Origin: an uncultured Robinsoniella sp.
Lineage (GTDB): Bacteria > Bacillota > Clostridia > Lachnospirales > Lachnospiraceae
Assembly (NCBI GenBank): GCA_900539655.1
Contig: UQCR01000001.1
Coordinates: forward strand, 62,001 to 126,000
DNA: 64,000 nt
Direction of reading: 5' to 3'
Shown: positions 36,901-43,242 of the stretch, piece after piece
Layout: every line of letters begins with the position of its first letter
Numbering within the stretch: the first letter of the stretch is position 1
Program-made: the position numbers and the translations under genes
Notes under the pieces: model-generated
Seen by the model: the letters and a program-made list of their open reading frames with translations, nothing else
Database searches by the model: none
Told to the model about the DNA's origin: nothing

Positions 36901-37211
36901 GAAGTACTTATGAACTGATTAAGGAAGCGGGTTTTGAAGTGGAAAAGATCTCCAAGATCAATGAAGGAAGACCGAATATCCTGGATGCCATTACAAATAA
37001 AAAGATTCAAATGATCATCAATACACCAATTGATAAAAAAGGTGCAACAGATGACAGCTATATCCGAAAGGCTGCAATAAAGGAAAAAATTCCTTACATG
37101 ACAACCATGGCTGCAGCAAAAGCTACGGCGGAAGGAATTAAAGCTGTGAAAAAGGGAGAACGTCTGGAGGTTCATTCCTTACAGGAGTTCCACAAAAAAA
37201 TTAAAGAGTAA
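33993..37211 (+). CDS. carB: carbamoyl-phosphate synthase large subunit
   Basis: Makes carbamoyl phosphate from bicarbonate, ammonia (delivered from glutamine by CarA) and two ATP, for pyrimidine and arginine synthesis. The 1072 residues contain two homologous ATP-grasp halves: the first has LIIGSGPIIIGQACEFDYSG and PAYTMGGAGGG, the second has LGGGPNRIGQGIEFDYCC and PSYVLGGRGME. An MGS-like allosteric domain closes the protein (LMATGSTYELIKEAG, PNILDAITNKKIQMIINTP). ATG 33993 has AGAGGT at proper distance. The small subunit gene carA is not adjacent, which is unusual. Confidence 0.96.
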   Translation: MKRNDIHKVLIIGSGPIIIGQACEFDYSGTQACKALRNLGYEIVLVNSNPATIMTDPETADITYIEPLNVERLTQIIEKERPDALLPNLGGQSGLNLCSELAKAGVLDKYDVKVIGVQVDAIERGEDRIEFKKAMDSLGIEMARSEVAYTVEEALKIADNLGYPVVLRPAYTMGGAGGGLVYNVEELKTVCARGLQASLVGQVLVEESILGWEELELEVVRDSKNNMITVCFIENIDPLGVHTGDSFCSAPMLTISEAVQKRLQEQAYKIVEAIEVIGGTNVQFAHDPVSDRIIVIEINPRTSRSSALASKATGFPIALVSAMLASGLTLDEIPCGKYGTLDQYVPGGDYIVIKFARWAFEKFKGSEDKLGTQMRAVGEVMSIGKTYKEAFQKAIRSLETGRYGLGNAKDFASKTKKELLKMLAVPTSERQFIMYEALRKGASIEELFELTKIKHYFIEQMKELVEEEEALKAAKGSVPSADILKQAKLDGFADKYLSQILEVTEDEVRRARTEAGITEAWEGVHVSGTKDSAYYYSSYHMKDESPVNSDKPKIMILGGGPNRIGQGIEFDYCCVHAAIALKELGFETIIVNCNPETVSTDYDTSDKLYFEPLTLEDVLSIHEKEKPVGVIAQFGGQTPLNLANDLKRAGVNILGTTPETIDLAEDRDLFRDMMKKLNIPMPEAGMAVNVGEALAIANKIGYPVMVRPSYVLGGRGMEVVHDDEALTFYMKAAVGVTPDRPILIDRFLHHATECEADAISDGTNVFVPAVMEHIELAGVHSGDSACILPSKNLSEEQIETIKDYTRKIAAEMNVVGLMNMQYAIEDGVVYVLEANPRASRTVPLVSKVCNIKMVKLATDIMTSHLTGRPSPVLSLKEKKFTHYGVKEAVFPFNMFPEVDPLLGPEMRSTGEVLGISESFGEAFYKAQEATQTKLPLEGTALLSISDRDKPEVKEVAQGLHDCGFKLMATGSTYELIKEAGFEVEKISKINEGRPNILDAITNKKIQMIINTPIDKKGATDDSYIRKAAIKEKIPYMTTMAAAKATAEGIKAVKKGERLEVHSLQEFHKKIKE

Positions 37212-37239
37212 GACGGGCAGAAAAAATGTTAAAATCTGC

Positions 37240-37269
37240 TTGACAAATTCAGACATACTATGCTATAGT
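37240..37269 (+). promoter_or_regulatory. sigma-A promoter of rplJ-rplL
   Basis: TTGACA (37240-37245) and extended -10 TGCTATAGT (TATAGT at 37264-37269), spacer 18. It gives the ribosomal genes a start independent of carB. Confidence 0.8.
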
Positions 37270-37277
37270 CTATTAGA

Positions 37278-37345
37278 AAACTGCCGAAGACAGTAGGTGC
37301 CGCAAGGCATAAGGTGAAAACGCCTACCGAGGAGTAATGAGTTCT
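37278..37345 (+). ncRNA. L10 ribosomal protein leader
   Basis: The sequence around 37281-37335 (ACTGCCGAAGACAGTAGGTG, AAGGCATAAGGTG, CGCCTACCGAGGAG) matches the conserved L10-leader RNA found before rplJ in many bacteria. Known biology: the L10-(L7/L12)4 complex binds this RNA and represses the operon. Here it is followed by a terminator hairpin, so control is probably by attenuation. Confidence 0.85.
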
Positions 37346-37362
37346 TATAAGAATGATTTATG

Positions 37363-37397
37363 AAACCTCTTTGTCTTGTACAAAGAGGTTTTTTTAC
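37363..37397 (+). terminator. attenuator terminator in the rplJ leader
   Basis: An 11-bp perfect stem AAACCTCTTTG/CAAAGAGGTTT (37363-37373, 37381-37391), loop TCTTGTA, and seven T. It lies between the L10 leader and the rplJ start. Confidence 0.85.
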
Positions 37398-37434
37398 GGC
37401 GGTACACATACTAACATAAGGAGGTGCACCATTC

Positions 37435-37923
37435 ATGGCAAAAGTTGAACTTAAAAAACCAGTTGTTGAAGAGATTAGCGCAAGTATTAAAGATGCAGCA
37501 TCAGTTATTTTAGTAACTTACAGTGGAATCAGCGTGGAACAGGACACAGCTCTTCGTAAAGAGCTTAGAGAAGCTGGCGTTATCTACAAAGTATACAAAA
37601 ATACAATGATGAACTTTGCATTCAAAGATACAGACTGCGAAGCACTCAGCAAACATCTGGAAGGACCAAATGCAATTGCAATTTGTAAAGAAGACGCAAC
37701 TGCTCCGGCAAGAATCTTAGCAAAACATGCAAAGACTGTTCCGGCTATTAAATTGATCGCAGGTGTCGTAGAAGGAGCTTACTACGATGAGACAGGCGTA
37801 CAGGCATTGGCTTCCGTTCCGTCAAGAGAAGAACTTCTTGGCAAGTTACTTGGAAGTATCCAGTCACCTATTACAAATCTTGCTCGTGTTCTTAATCAGA
37901 TTGCAGAAGCAAAAGAAGCTTAA
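37435..37923 (+). CDS. rplJ: 50S ribosomal protein L10
   Basis: Base of the L7/L12 stalk; 162 residues. Visible are VVEEISASIKDAASVILVTYSGISVEQDTALR-type family segments in the N-terminal rRNA-binding domain and the C-terminal helix that carries L7/L12 dimers (LLGKLLGSIQSPITNLARVLNQIAEAKEA). AAGGAGG precedes the ATG. It is cotranscribed with rplL. Confidence 0.97.
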   Translation: MAKVELKKPVVEEISASIKDAASVILVTYSGISVEQDTALRKELREAGVIYKVYKNTMMNFAFKDTDCEALSKHLEGPNAIAICKEDATAPARILAKHAKTVPAIKLIAGVVEGAYYDETGVQALASVPSREELLGKLLGSIQSPITNLARVLNQIAEAKEA

Positions 37924-38000
37924 GAATTCAACGTAAACTTGGGACCGATACATCGGTTATCCGTAAAAAATAACTTAAAAATTATATGGAGGAAAATAAA

Positions 38001-38375
38001 ATGGCAAAATTAACAACAGCAGAATTTATTGATGCTATCAAAGAATTATCTGTATTAGAATTAAACGATTTAGTAAAAGCATGTGAAGAAGAATTTGGTG
38101 TATCTGCAGCAGCAGGTGTTGTAGTAGCAGCAGCAGGCGGAGCAGCAGAAGCAGCAGAAGAAAAAGATGAGTTCGACGTAGAATTAACAGAAGTTGGACC
38201 AAACAAAGTTAAAGTTATCAAAGTTGTTCGTGAAGCTACAGGCTTAGGCTTAAAAGAAGCTAAAGAAGTAGTTGACGGAGCTCCTAAGGTAGTTAAAGAA
38301 GGCGTTTCTAAAGCAGAAGCTGAAGAATTAAAGACAAAATTAGAAGCAGAAGGCGCTAAGATCACATTAAAATAA
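38001..38375 (+). CDS. rplL: 50S ribosomal protein L7/L12
   Basis: Acidic stalk protein of 124 residues that recruits translation factors. The N-terminal dimerisation helix (TTAEFIDAIKELSVLELNDL), an Ala/Gly hinge and the C-terminal domain (FDVELTEVGPNKVKVIKVVR, GLGLKEAKEVVDGAP) are complete. The start is ATG 38001; the in-frame ATG at 37986 overlaps the GGAGG ribosome site. Confidence 0.98.
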   Translation: MAKLTTAEFIDAIKELSVLELNDLVKACEEEFGVSAAAGVVVAAAGGAAEAAEEKDEFDVELTEVGPNKVKVIKVVREATGLGLKEAKEVVDGAPKVVKEGVSKAEAEELKTKLEAEGAKITLK

Positions 38376-38388
38376 TTTGATGATTAGC

Positions 38389-38434
38389 AATCCCCGCAGA
38401 CACCTGGGTTCCAGGTAACTGCGGGGATTTTTTA
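38389..38434 (+). terminator. intrinsic terminator after rplL
   Basis: Outer 11-bp stem AATCCCCGCAG/CTGCGGGGATT with an inner ACCTGG/CCAGGT hairpin and six T. Confidence 0.88.
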
Positions 38435-38485
38435 ATGTATGGAATTTATTATTAAAGTCCGTTATATGCTGCGGTAAACATACTA

Positions 38486-39256
38486 TTATCGCCATTTCAA
38501 AGAATAGGAACCGTTGCATGCAGATCGATAGCTCTCCCGGAATACCTGAATGTAATAGACGCCTGCCGGAAATACAGATTGGGTAGTTTCTGTTTTGGTG
38601 GAATTTATCCGGTAGGTAGATGCATTATTGATTTTAATATAAGGGCTTGCCGATATGATTTTAAATTCGATCCAGTTATTATTTGCCAAAGCACCGTAGG
38701 TAAGCCTGATTTTTTGCGGTGACGTCAGAACGATTTTATACCAGTCAGACTTCGAGGGAGATTCACCCATTAACAGGGTTCCCTGTGCCGTTTTATTACG
38801 GGGAAGATTTTTTGCGCTGGATTGTTTCGAACCGCTTTTATCCGAGATTCCTTTGAAGCTATACTTTAATTTATAGCTGTTGTCACTTGTTTTAATATAA
38901 TAAGTTCCCTTTTTCAAACAATAATATTGTTTAGAGCTGTTGCTTCCCGAAGTGTATTTTGTAAAAGTATCCAGTTCCGTTTTCCGCCTGTTGCATAACC
39001 GGATACCCATGGGCCACTTGTAATTAGTGTAAGGGCTATAGCGGTACCCTGAGACAGTAATTAGACTAGGCTTTGAGATTTTAATCTTATGATATACAGT
39101 TTGTGTACTGGAATAATTTTTATCCGTGTACCATTTATTATTGCGAAGTGCTGCTGTTCTGGAAGCGGCCAGGGTGGTCATTCCCAATGCAAGGGTAAGC
39201 ATGAGCGATAACATTGATAACATGAATAGTTTCTGTAAATAAATTCTCTTTTTCAT
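38486..39256 (-). CDS. secreted protein with two PPC-like modules
   Basis: A 256-residue exported protein. A signal peptide (about 1-30, ending TTLAASR) is followed by two beta-rich repeats. The first contains YHKIKISKPSLITVSG and LKKGTYYIKTS; the second contains SDWYKIVLTSPQKIRLTYG and FPAGVYYIQVFRES. This layout resembles the bacterial pre-peptidase C-terminal (PPC) fold, but no enzyme domain is attached. The mature part is very basic and rich in Ser, Lys and Tyr. AGGAGG precedes the ATG. A cell-surface or glycan-binding role is possible; the function is unknown. Confidence 0.75.
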   Translation of the reverse strand: MKKRIYLQKLFMLSMLSLMLTLALGMTTLAASRTAALRNNKWYTDKNYSSTQTVYHKIKISKPSLITVSGYRYSPYTNYKWPMGIRLCNRRKTELDTFTKYTSGSNSSKQYYCLKKGTYYIKTSDNSYKLKYSFKGISDKSGSKQSSAKNLPRNKTAQGTLLMGESPSKSDWYKIVLTSPQKIRLTYGALANNNWIEFKIISASPYIKINNASTYRINSTKTETTQSVFPAGVYYIQVFRESYRSACNGSYSLKWR

Positions 39257-39594
39257 ATTTGTTTCCTCCTGATAAATTTATAATTCGTATTATACCTACT
39301 AACAATATCCGGTGTCAGAGAATGTATTGAATAGCTGATATTATGTGATGAATAATCAGGTAGCAAAGTCTGCAGGCAGGAGGGATTTTCGGTATGGAGT
39401 ACTCCAAAATATTACTTGGCATGTGAAGTTATGAATATTTCATTGCGTGCAGATAATATCCTGATTATTTAATGTGGAAAATAATGAAAAATTTGTGTTG
39501 ATTTTGGTTATGTTCTGTGATAATATAAGATATATCCAAAATGTAATCAAGAAATTACAATAGTTTACCACAAATATGAAAGTGAGGATTTATC
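39257..39594. promoter_or_regulatory. divergent intergenic region with two promoters
   Basis: On the minus strand, CTGACA (39313-39318) and TATAAT (39289-39294), spacer 18, fit the PPC-like gene. On the plus strand, TTGATT (39498-39503) and extended -10 TGATAATAT (TAATAT at 39521-39526), spacer 17, fit the aldehyde dehydrogenase gene. A 10-bp inverted pair AATAATCAGG (39351-39360) and CCTGATTATT (39460-39469) lies between them, possibly paired sites for one regulator. No further gene was seen. Confidence 0.6.
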
Positions 39595-41106
39595 ATGGGC
39601 GATGTTAAGAAACTGGGTTATTATGTTAATGGTGTGTTTAAAGAATCTAAGACGGAACGTTATACGGATGCTTGCAATCCTAGTACCGGCGAAATCACTG
39701 CAAAAGTACCTTGCTGTACTTCAGAGGAAGTAGAAGAAGCCATTGCGGCAGCAAAAGCGGCTTTTCCTGGCTGGTCAGGAACACCTGTCATCAAACGTGT
39801 TCAGATTCTTTATAAGCTGAGAGATCTGCTGATTACCCATATGGATGAACTGACGGAACTTGTTGCCAGAGAAAACGGCAAAGCATGGGTTGAGGCTGAA
39901 GGTGATGTCCTGAAAGCAAAAGAAGGAACCGAACAGGCAATTTCCGCTCCGTCATTAATGATGGGTGAAAGCCTTATGGACGCTTCTTCCGGTTTTGATA
40001 CTGTAATGTACCGTGAGCCAATGGGTGTATTTGCAGGAATTGTTCCATTTAACTTCCCGGCAATGATCCCTATGGGATGGATGACACCAATGTGCATCGC
40101 CTGTGGAAATACCATTGTTATTAAAGCTGCAACATTTACACCTCAGACCTGCATGCGCATTGCTGAGTTATATAAGGAAGCAGGACTTCCGGATGGGGTC
40201 ATCAATATCGTAACCTGTTCCAGAAATGAAGCGGAAATGTTTTTAGAGCATCCGGATATCAAAGGAATTACCTTTGTAGGATCAACTGAAGTAGGATTAC
40301 ATATTTATTCCACTGCAGCAGCAAATGGAAAGAGGGTTCAGGCTCTTTGTGAAGCGAAAAACCATGCGCTGGTATTGGATGATGCACCGATCGAAAGAAC
40401 AGCTGCAGGAATTATTAATGCTGCCTTTGGTTGTGCCGGTGAACGCTGTATGGCACTCCCGGTAGTTGTAGTACAGGAAGATATTGCAGATGATCTTGTT
40501 CGTGCAATTGTGGAAAAAGCAAAAGAAATCAAAGTCGGTCCGGCTTACGACAAATCAACGGGTATGGGTCCGGTAGTAAATGCAGGCCATAAAAAGTTTG
40601 TTACGAATTGGATCGCCAAAGGAATTGAAGAGGGTGCAGAACTGATCTTAGATGGAAGAGATATTCAGGTTCCGGGATATGAGAATGGTTATTATGTAGG
40701 ACCTACAATCTTTGATCACGTAAAACCCGGAATGACCATCGGAGACAGAGAAGTATTTGGTCCTGTTCTCTGCATCAAACGCGTGAAAGATTTTGATGAA
40801 GGACTTGCAATCATGAATGCAAATCCATATGCCAACGGTTCTGTAATCTTTACTCAGAGTGGACATTATGCAAGAGAGTTTGCCAGACGTACTGACGGAG
40901 GGATGGTAGGTGTTAATGTAGGTATTCCTGTACCAGTAGGTATGTTCCCATTCAATGGACATAAGCAATCCTTCTTTGGAGATCTTCATTGTCTTGGAAA
41001 AGACGGTTACCGCTTCTATACGGAAGGTAAAGTAGTAACAACACGATGGTTTGACGAAGAAGAGAAGAAAGCTAAAACAGTTTCTACCTGGGACGGAACA
41101 ATCTGA
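39595..41106 (+). CDS. CoA-acylating methylmalonate-semialdehyde dehydrogenase family protein
   Basis: Aldehyde dehydrogenase of 503 residues, MmsA/IolA branch. These enzymes oxidise (methyl)malonate semialdehyde to propionyl- or acetyl-CoA with NAD. The nucleotide-binding segment is NFPAMIPMGWMTPMCIACGNT, and the catalytic Cys is C285 in GCAGERCMALP. The branch-specific AKNHALVLDDA replaces the usual ELGGK region. No valine, inositol or beta-alanine genes are adjacent, so the pathway is not evident; the true substrate could be another semialdehyde. It is monocistronic. Confidence 0.85.
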   Translation: MGDVKKLGYYVNGVFKESKTERYTDACNPSTGEITAKVPCCTSEEVEEAIAAAKAAFPGWSGTPVIKRVQILYKLRDLLITHMDELTELVARENGKAWVEAEGDVLKAKEGTEQAISAPSLMMGESLMDASSGFDTVMYREPMGVFAGIVPFNFPAMIPMGWMTPMCIACGNTIVIKAATFTPQTCMRIAELYKEAGLPDGVINIVTCSRNEAEMFLEHPDIKGITFVGSTEVGLHIYSTAAANGKRVQALCEAKNHALVLDDAPIERTAAGIINAAFGCAGERCMALPVVVVQEDIADDLVRAIVEKAKEIKVGPAYDKSTGMGPVVNAGHKKFVTNWIAKGIEEGAELILDGRDIQVPGYENGYYVGPTIFDHVKPGMTIGDREVFGPVLCIKRVKDFDEGLAIMNANPYANGSVIFTQSGHYAREFARRTDGGMVGVNVGIPVPVGMFPFNGHKQSFFGDLHCLGKDGYRFYTEGKVVTTRWFDEEEKKAKTVSTWDGTI

Positions 41107-41147
41107 TCCGTTTTATAATTTCTTGAAGTTAAATTGTATACAGAATA

Positions 41148-41191
41148 AAAAAATGCTGATGCCTGGCAGAAACCTGGCATCAGCATTTTTT
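41148..41191 (+). terminator. intrinsic terminator after the MmsA-family gene
   Basis: A 16-bp perfect stem AAAAAATGCTGATGCC (41148-41163) with GGCATCAGCATTTTTT (41176-41191), 12-base loop, ending in T6. Confidence 0.92.
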
Positions 41192-41195
41192 CGGT

Positions 41196-41320
41196 ATTAT
41201 TCAAAGTCTTACTAGGATTATTCAAAGTCTTACTAGGATTATTCAAGGTCTTACAAGAATTATTCAAGGTCTCTCAAAATTATTCAAGATATCACAAAAA
41301 TCATTCAAAGTCTCACAAGA
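41196..41320 (+). repeat. six tandem 21-bp repeats
   Basis: Units ATTATTCAAAGTCTTACTAGG begin at 41196, 41217, 41238, 41259, 41279 and 41300. The first two are identical; later ones drift but keep ATTCAAGGTCT-like cores. There are no unique spacers, so it is not CRISPR. It starts five bases after the terminator and ends about 65 bases before a promoter. Confidence 0.9.
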
Positions 41321-41384
41321 ATATAAACGACGCAATAACAAATTCTGATTTCATATAATACGTTACAATATATGGAAAATTGGT

Positions 41385-41413
41385 TTGGTTAATCCTATTA
41401 AATCATGTATAAT
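41385..41413 (+). promoter_or_regulatory. promoter of the D,D-carboxypeptidase gene
   Basis: TTGGTT (41385-41390) and TATAAT (41408-41413), spacer 17. The leader is about 100 bases and contains a GGGAGG site ahead of ATG 41451. Confidence 0.6.
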
Positions 41414-41517
41414 ATTTCTAAAGACAAATTCCTTCGAAAGTGGGAGGCAGATGAAGAAAGATTATTATCAAACACGATCAGAAACAAGTTTGAGCGTGAA
41501 ATGGGGGGCAGAGCCAG

Positions 41518-43047
41518 ATGAAGTATTTAAAAAAGAGAGTTTTTATTCCGGTTACATTCATATTGATATTGCTGCTGGGCACATTACCTGTGTTTCAGGC
41601 TGAAGCAGCCTGGAAGCATAAAAGCACAGGCTGGTACTATTATACAAAGAGCGGCAGGCTGCAAAAAAGCCGCTGGATTGGTGACCGGTATGTAAACTCA
41701 AAAGGGAGATGGATTGTAAGCTTTAAGAAAACCGAAAAGGGTTACCGCTATAAGAATGGTTCTCAGGGTTATCTGAAAAGCCAGTGGAAAACCATTGATG
41801 GAAACCGTTATTATTTTAATAAGAAGGGTTATGCCGTTACACAAGGCTGGGTTGGCAGGAATTATCTGGAGGCAAGCGGGAAATATGTAAAGGGCCTTGT
41901 GAAAACATCGAAAGGCTGGCGCTTTCTAAATGAAAAGAACCAGTACATAACAAATAAATGGAAGACGATCAATAACAAACGATGCTATTTTGATAAAAAT
42001 GGCTATGTAGTCAAAAATAAAAGAATTACCATAAATGGCGTTAAGTATAGCTTTGATAAATATGGATTTATGAAGCCGGGTATTCGTACAACCGCTAAAG
42101 GAAAGAAGTATCAGAATCAAAGCGGAAGTTATCTGAAAAACAGCTGGAAGAAAGTATCGGGAAAGTGGTATTATTTTGGCGGTAACGGATATATGGTGAA
42201 AAACAGGTGGATTGGGGATTACTATCTGGGAACTAATGGAGTAATGGCTAAGAGCACCTTTGTAGGCAGTAAGTTTGTAGATGCTTCAGGAAAAAAGGTG
42301 AGTGCTTCGGTATTAAGCCTCTCAGCACCCTCCGGGGTATTAATTGATGCTGAGACCGGAAAAGTGATCTATCAGAAAAATGCAAATCAAAACCGTCCCA
42401 ATGCCAGTACCACCAAAATAATGACTGCGATACTGGCTTTGGAATATGCCGGATTAAATGATTCGGTTTCCGTGTCCGCGTATGCGGCAGGTCAGGAGGA
42501 GGTCAAGCTGTATATGAATCCCGGTGAGGTCTATCGCATGCAGGATTTGCTTTATGCGCTGCTTCTTCCTTCCTATAATGATGTGGCTGTGGCGATAGCT
42601 GAGCATATCAGCGGTTCCGTGCAAAACTTTGCAGATCTGATGAATCAAAAAGCAAGAGAGCTGGGATGTAAAAATACAACGTTTGTCACACCAAACGGGC
42701 TGGAGATGGGAAATCATGGATCATCCGCTTTGGATCTTGCTAAGATGCTTCGCTACGCCATAAAAAATGACTTGTTCCGTCAGATTATACAAACAAGGAC
42801 ATACAGCTTTTCCTGTTTATCCAATGGCAGAGGGTTTACGGTTTACAGTACTGATGACATGCTGGGACAGATGTCAGGATTTATGGGCGGGAAGACAGGC
42901 TGGACCACGCTCGCCGGACATTGTTTTGCGGGAGCAATGAAGAAAAATGGAAAAACTTATATTTCTGTAGTCCTGGGGTGCCCAAGCAGTGAATCCAGGT
43001 GGAGGGATACCCGTACCTTGTTAAACTATGGTGCTGCAAACTATTGA
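41518..43047 (+). CDS. secreted D-alanyl-D-alanine carboxypeptidase with N-terminal wall-binding repeats
   Basis: A serine peptidase (S11 family, PBP5/DacA-like) that trims peptidoglycan stem peptides. A signal peptide covers about 1-31. Residues 32-255 carry choline/glucan-binding-type repeats rich in Trp, Tyr and Gly (GWYYYTKSGRLQKSRWIG, GNRYYFNKKGYAVTQGWVG). The C-terminal half holds the penicillin-binding motifs: S297-T-T-K300, S352-Y-N and K459-T-G. Having the binding repeats before the catalytic domain is less usual. The downstream terminator overlaps the rpoB promoter. Confidence 0.93.
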   Translation: MKYLKKRVFIPVTFILILLLGTLPVFQAEAAWKHKSTGWYYYTKSGRLQKSRWIGDRYVNSKGRWIVSFKKTEKGYRYKNGSQGYLKSQWKTIDGNRYYFNKKGYAVTQGWVGRNYLEASGKYVKGLVKTSKGWRFLNEKNQYITNKWKTINNKRCYFDKNGYVVKNKRITINGVKYSFDKYGFMKPGIRTTAKGKKYQNQSGSYLKNSWKKVSGKWYYFGGNGYMVKNRWIGDYYLGTNGVMAKSTFVGSKFVDASGKKVSASVLSLSAPSGVLIDAETGKVIYQKNANQNRPNASTTKIMTAILALEYAGLNDSVSVSAYAAGQEEVKLYMNPGEVYRMQDLLYALLLPSYNDVAVAIAEHISGSVQNFADLMNQKARELGCKNTTFVTPNGLEMGNHGSSALDLAKMLRYAIKNDLFRQIIQTRTYSFSCLSNGRGFTVYSTDDMLGQMSGFMGGKTGWTTLAGHCFAGAMKKNGKTYISVVLGCPSSESRWRDTRTLLNYGAANY

Positions 43048-43095
43048 TGTAAAAACTTAAAAAACTTTGTACCAATTTAAAACCAATTTTTTCTG

Positions 43096-43125
43096 GAAAA
43101 ACTGCTTGACAGCAGTTTTTCTTTA
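43096..43125 (+). terminator. terminator of the carboxypeptidase gene, with rpoB -35 as its loop
   Basis: A perfect 9-bp stem AAAAACTGC/GCAGTTTTT (43096-43104, 43111-43119) with loop TTGACA, followed by CTTT. The loop is exactly the -35 box of the next promoter. Confidence 0.75.
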
Positions 43126-43133
43126 TGATAAAG
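43105..43133 (+). promoter_or_regulatory. sigma-A promoter of rpoB-rpoC
   Basis: TTGACA (43105-43110) and extended -10 TGATAAAGT (TAAAGT at 43128-43133), spacer 17. The leader of about 100 bases contains a small hairpin (GGGTAT/ATGCCC). Confidence 0.8.
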
Positions 43134-43242
43134 TGGAAGATGCACTATTGTGCAGGATTGTGCCCAAGGGTATCATTATGCCCAAAACCGGGTTGTTGGA
43201 AATAGTTTATATTTATATAGAAAGAACAGGGGTGAAACGTCA

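Larger units (their letters stand above)
41107..41517. other. long intergenic region with terminator, tandem repeats and promoter
   Basis: This 411-base gap holds, in order, the mmsA-type gene's terminator, six direct repeats of 21 bases, a promoter at 41385-41413, and a possible upstream ORF at 41451 that overlaps the next gene. Confidence 0.7.

Noticed and set aside
41196..41320. CRISPR array
   Set aside because: The repeats are contiguous 21-mers without unique spacers, and no cas gene is present.
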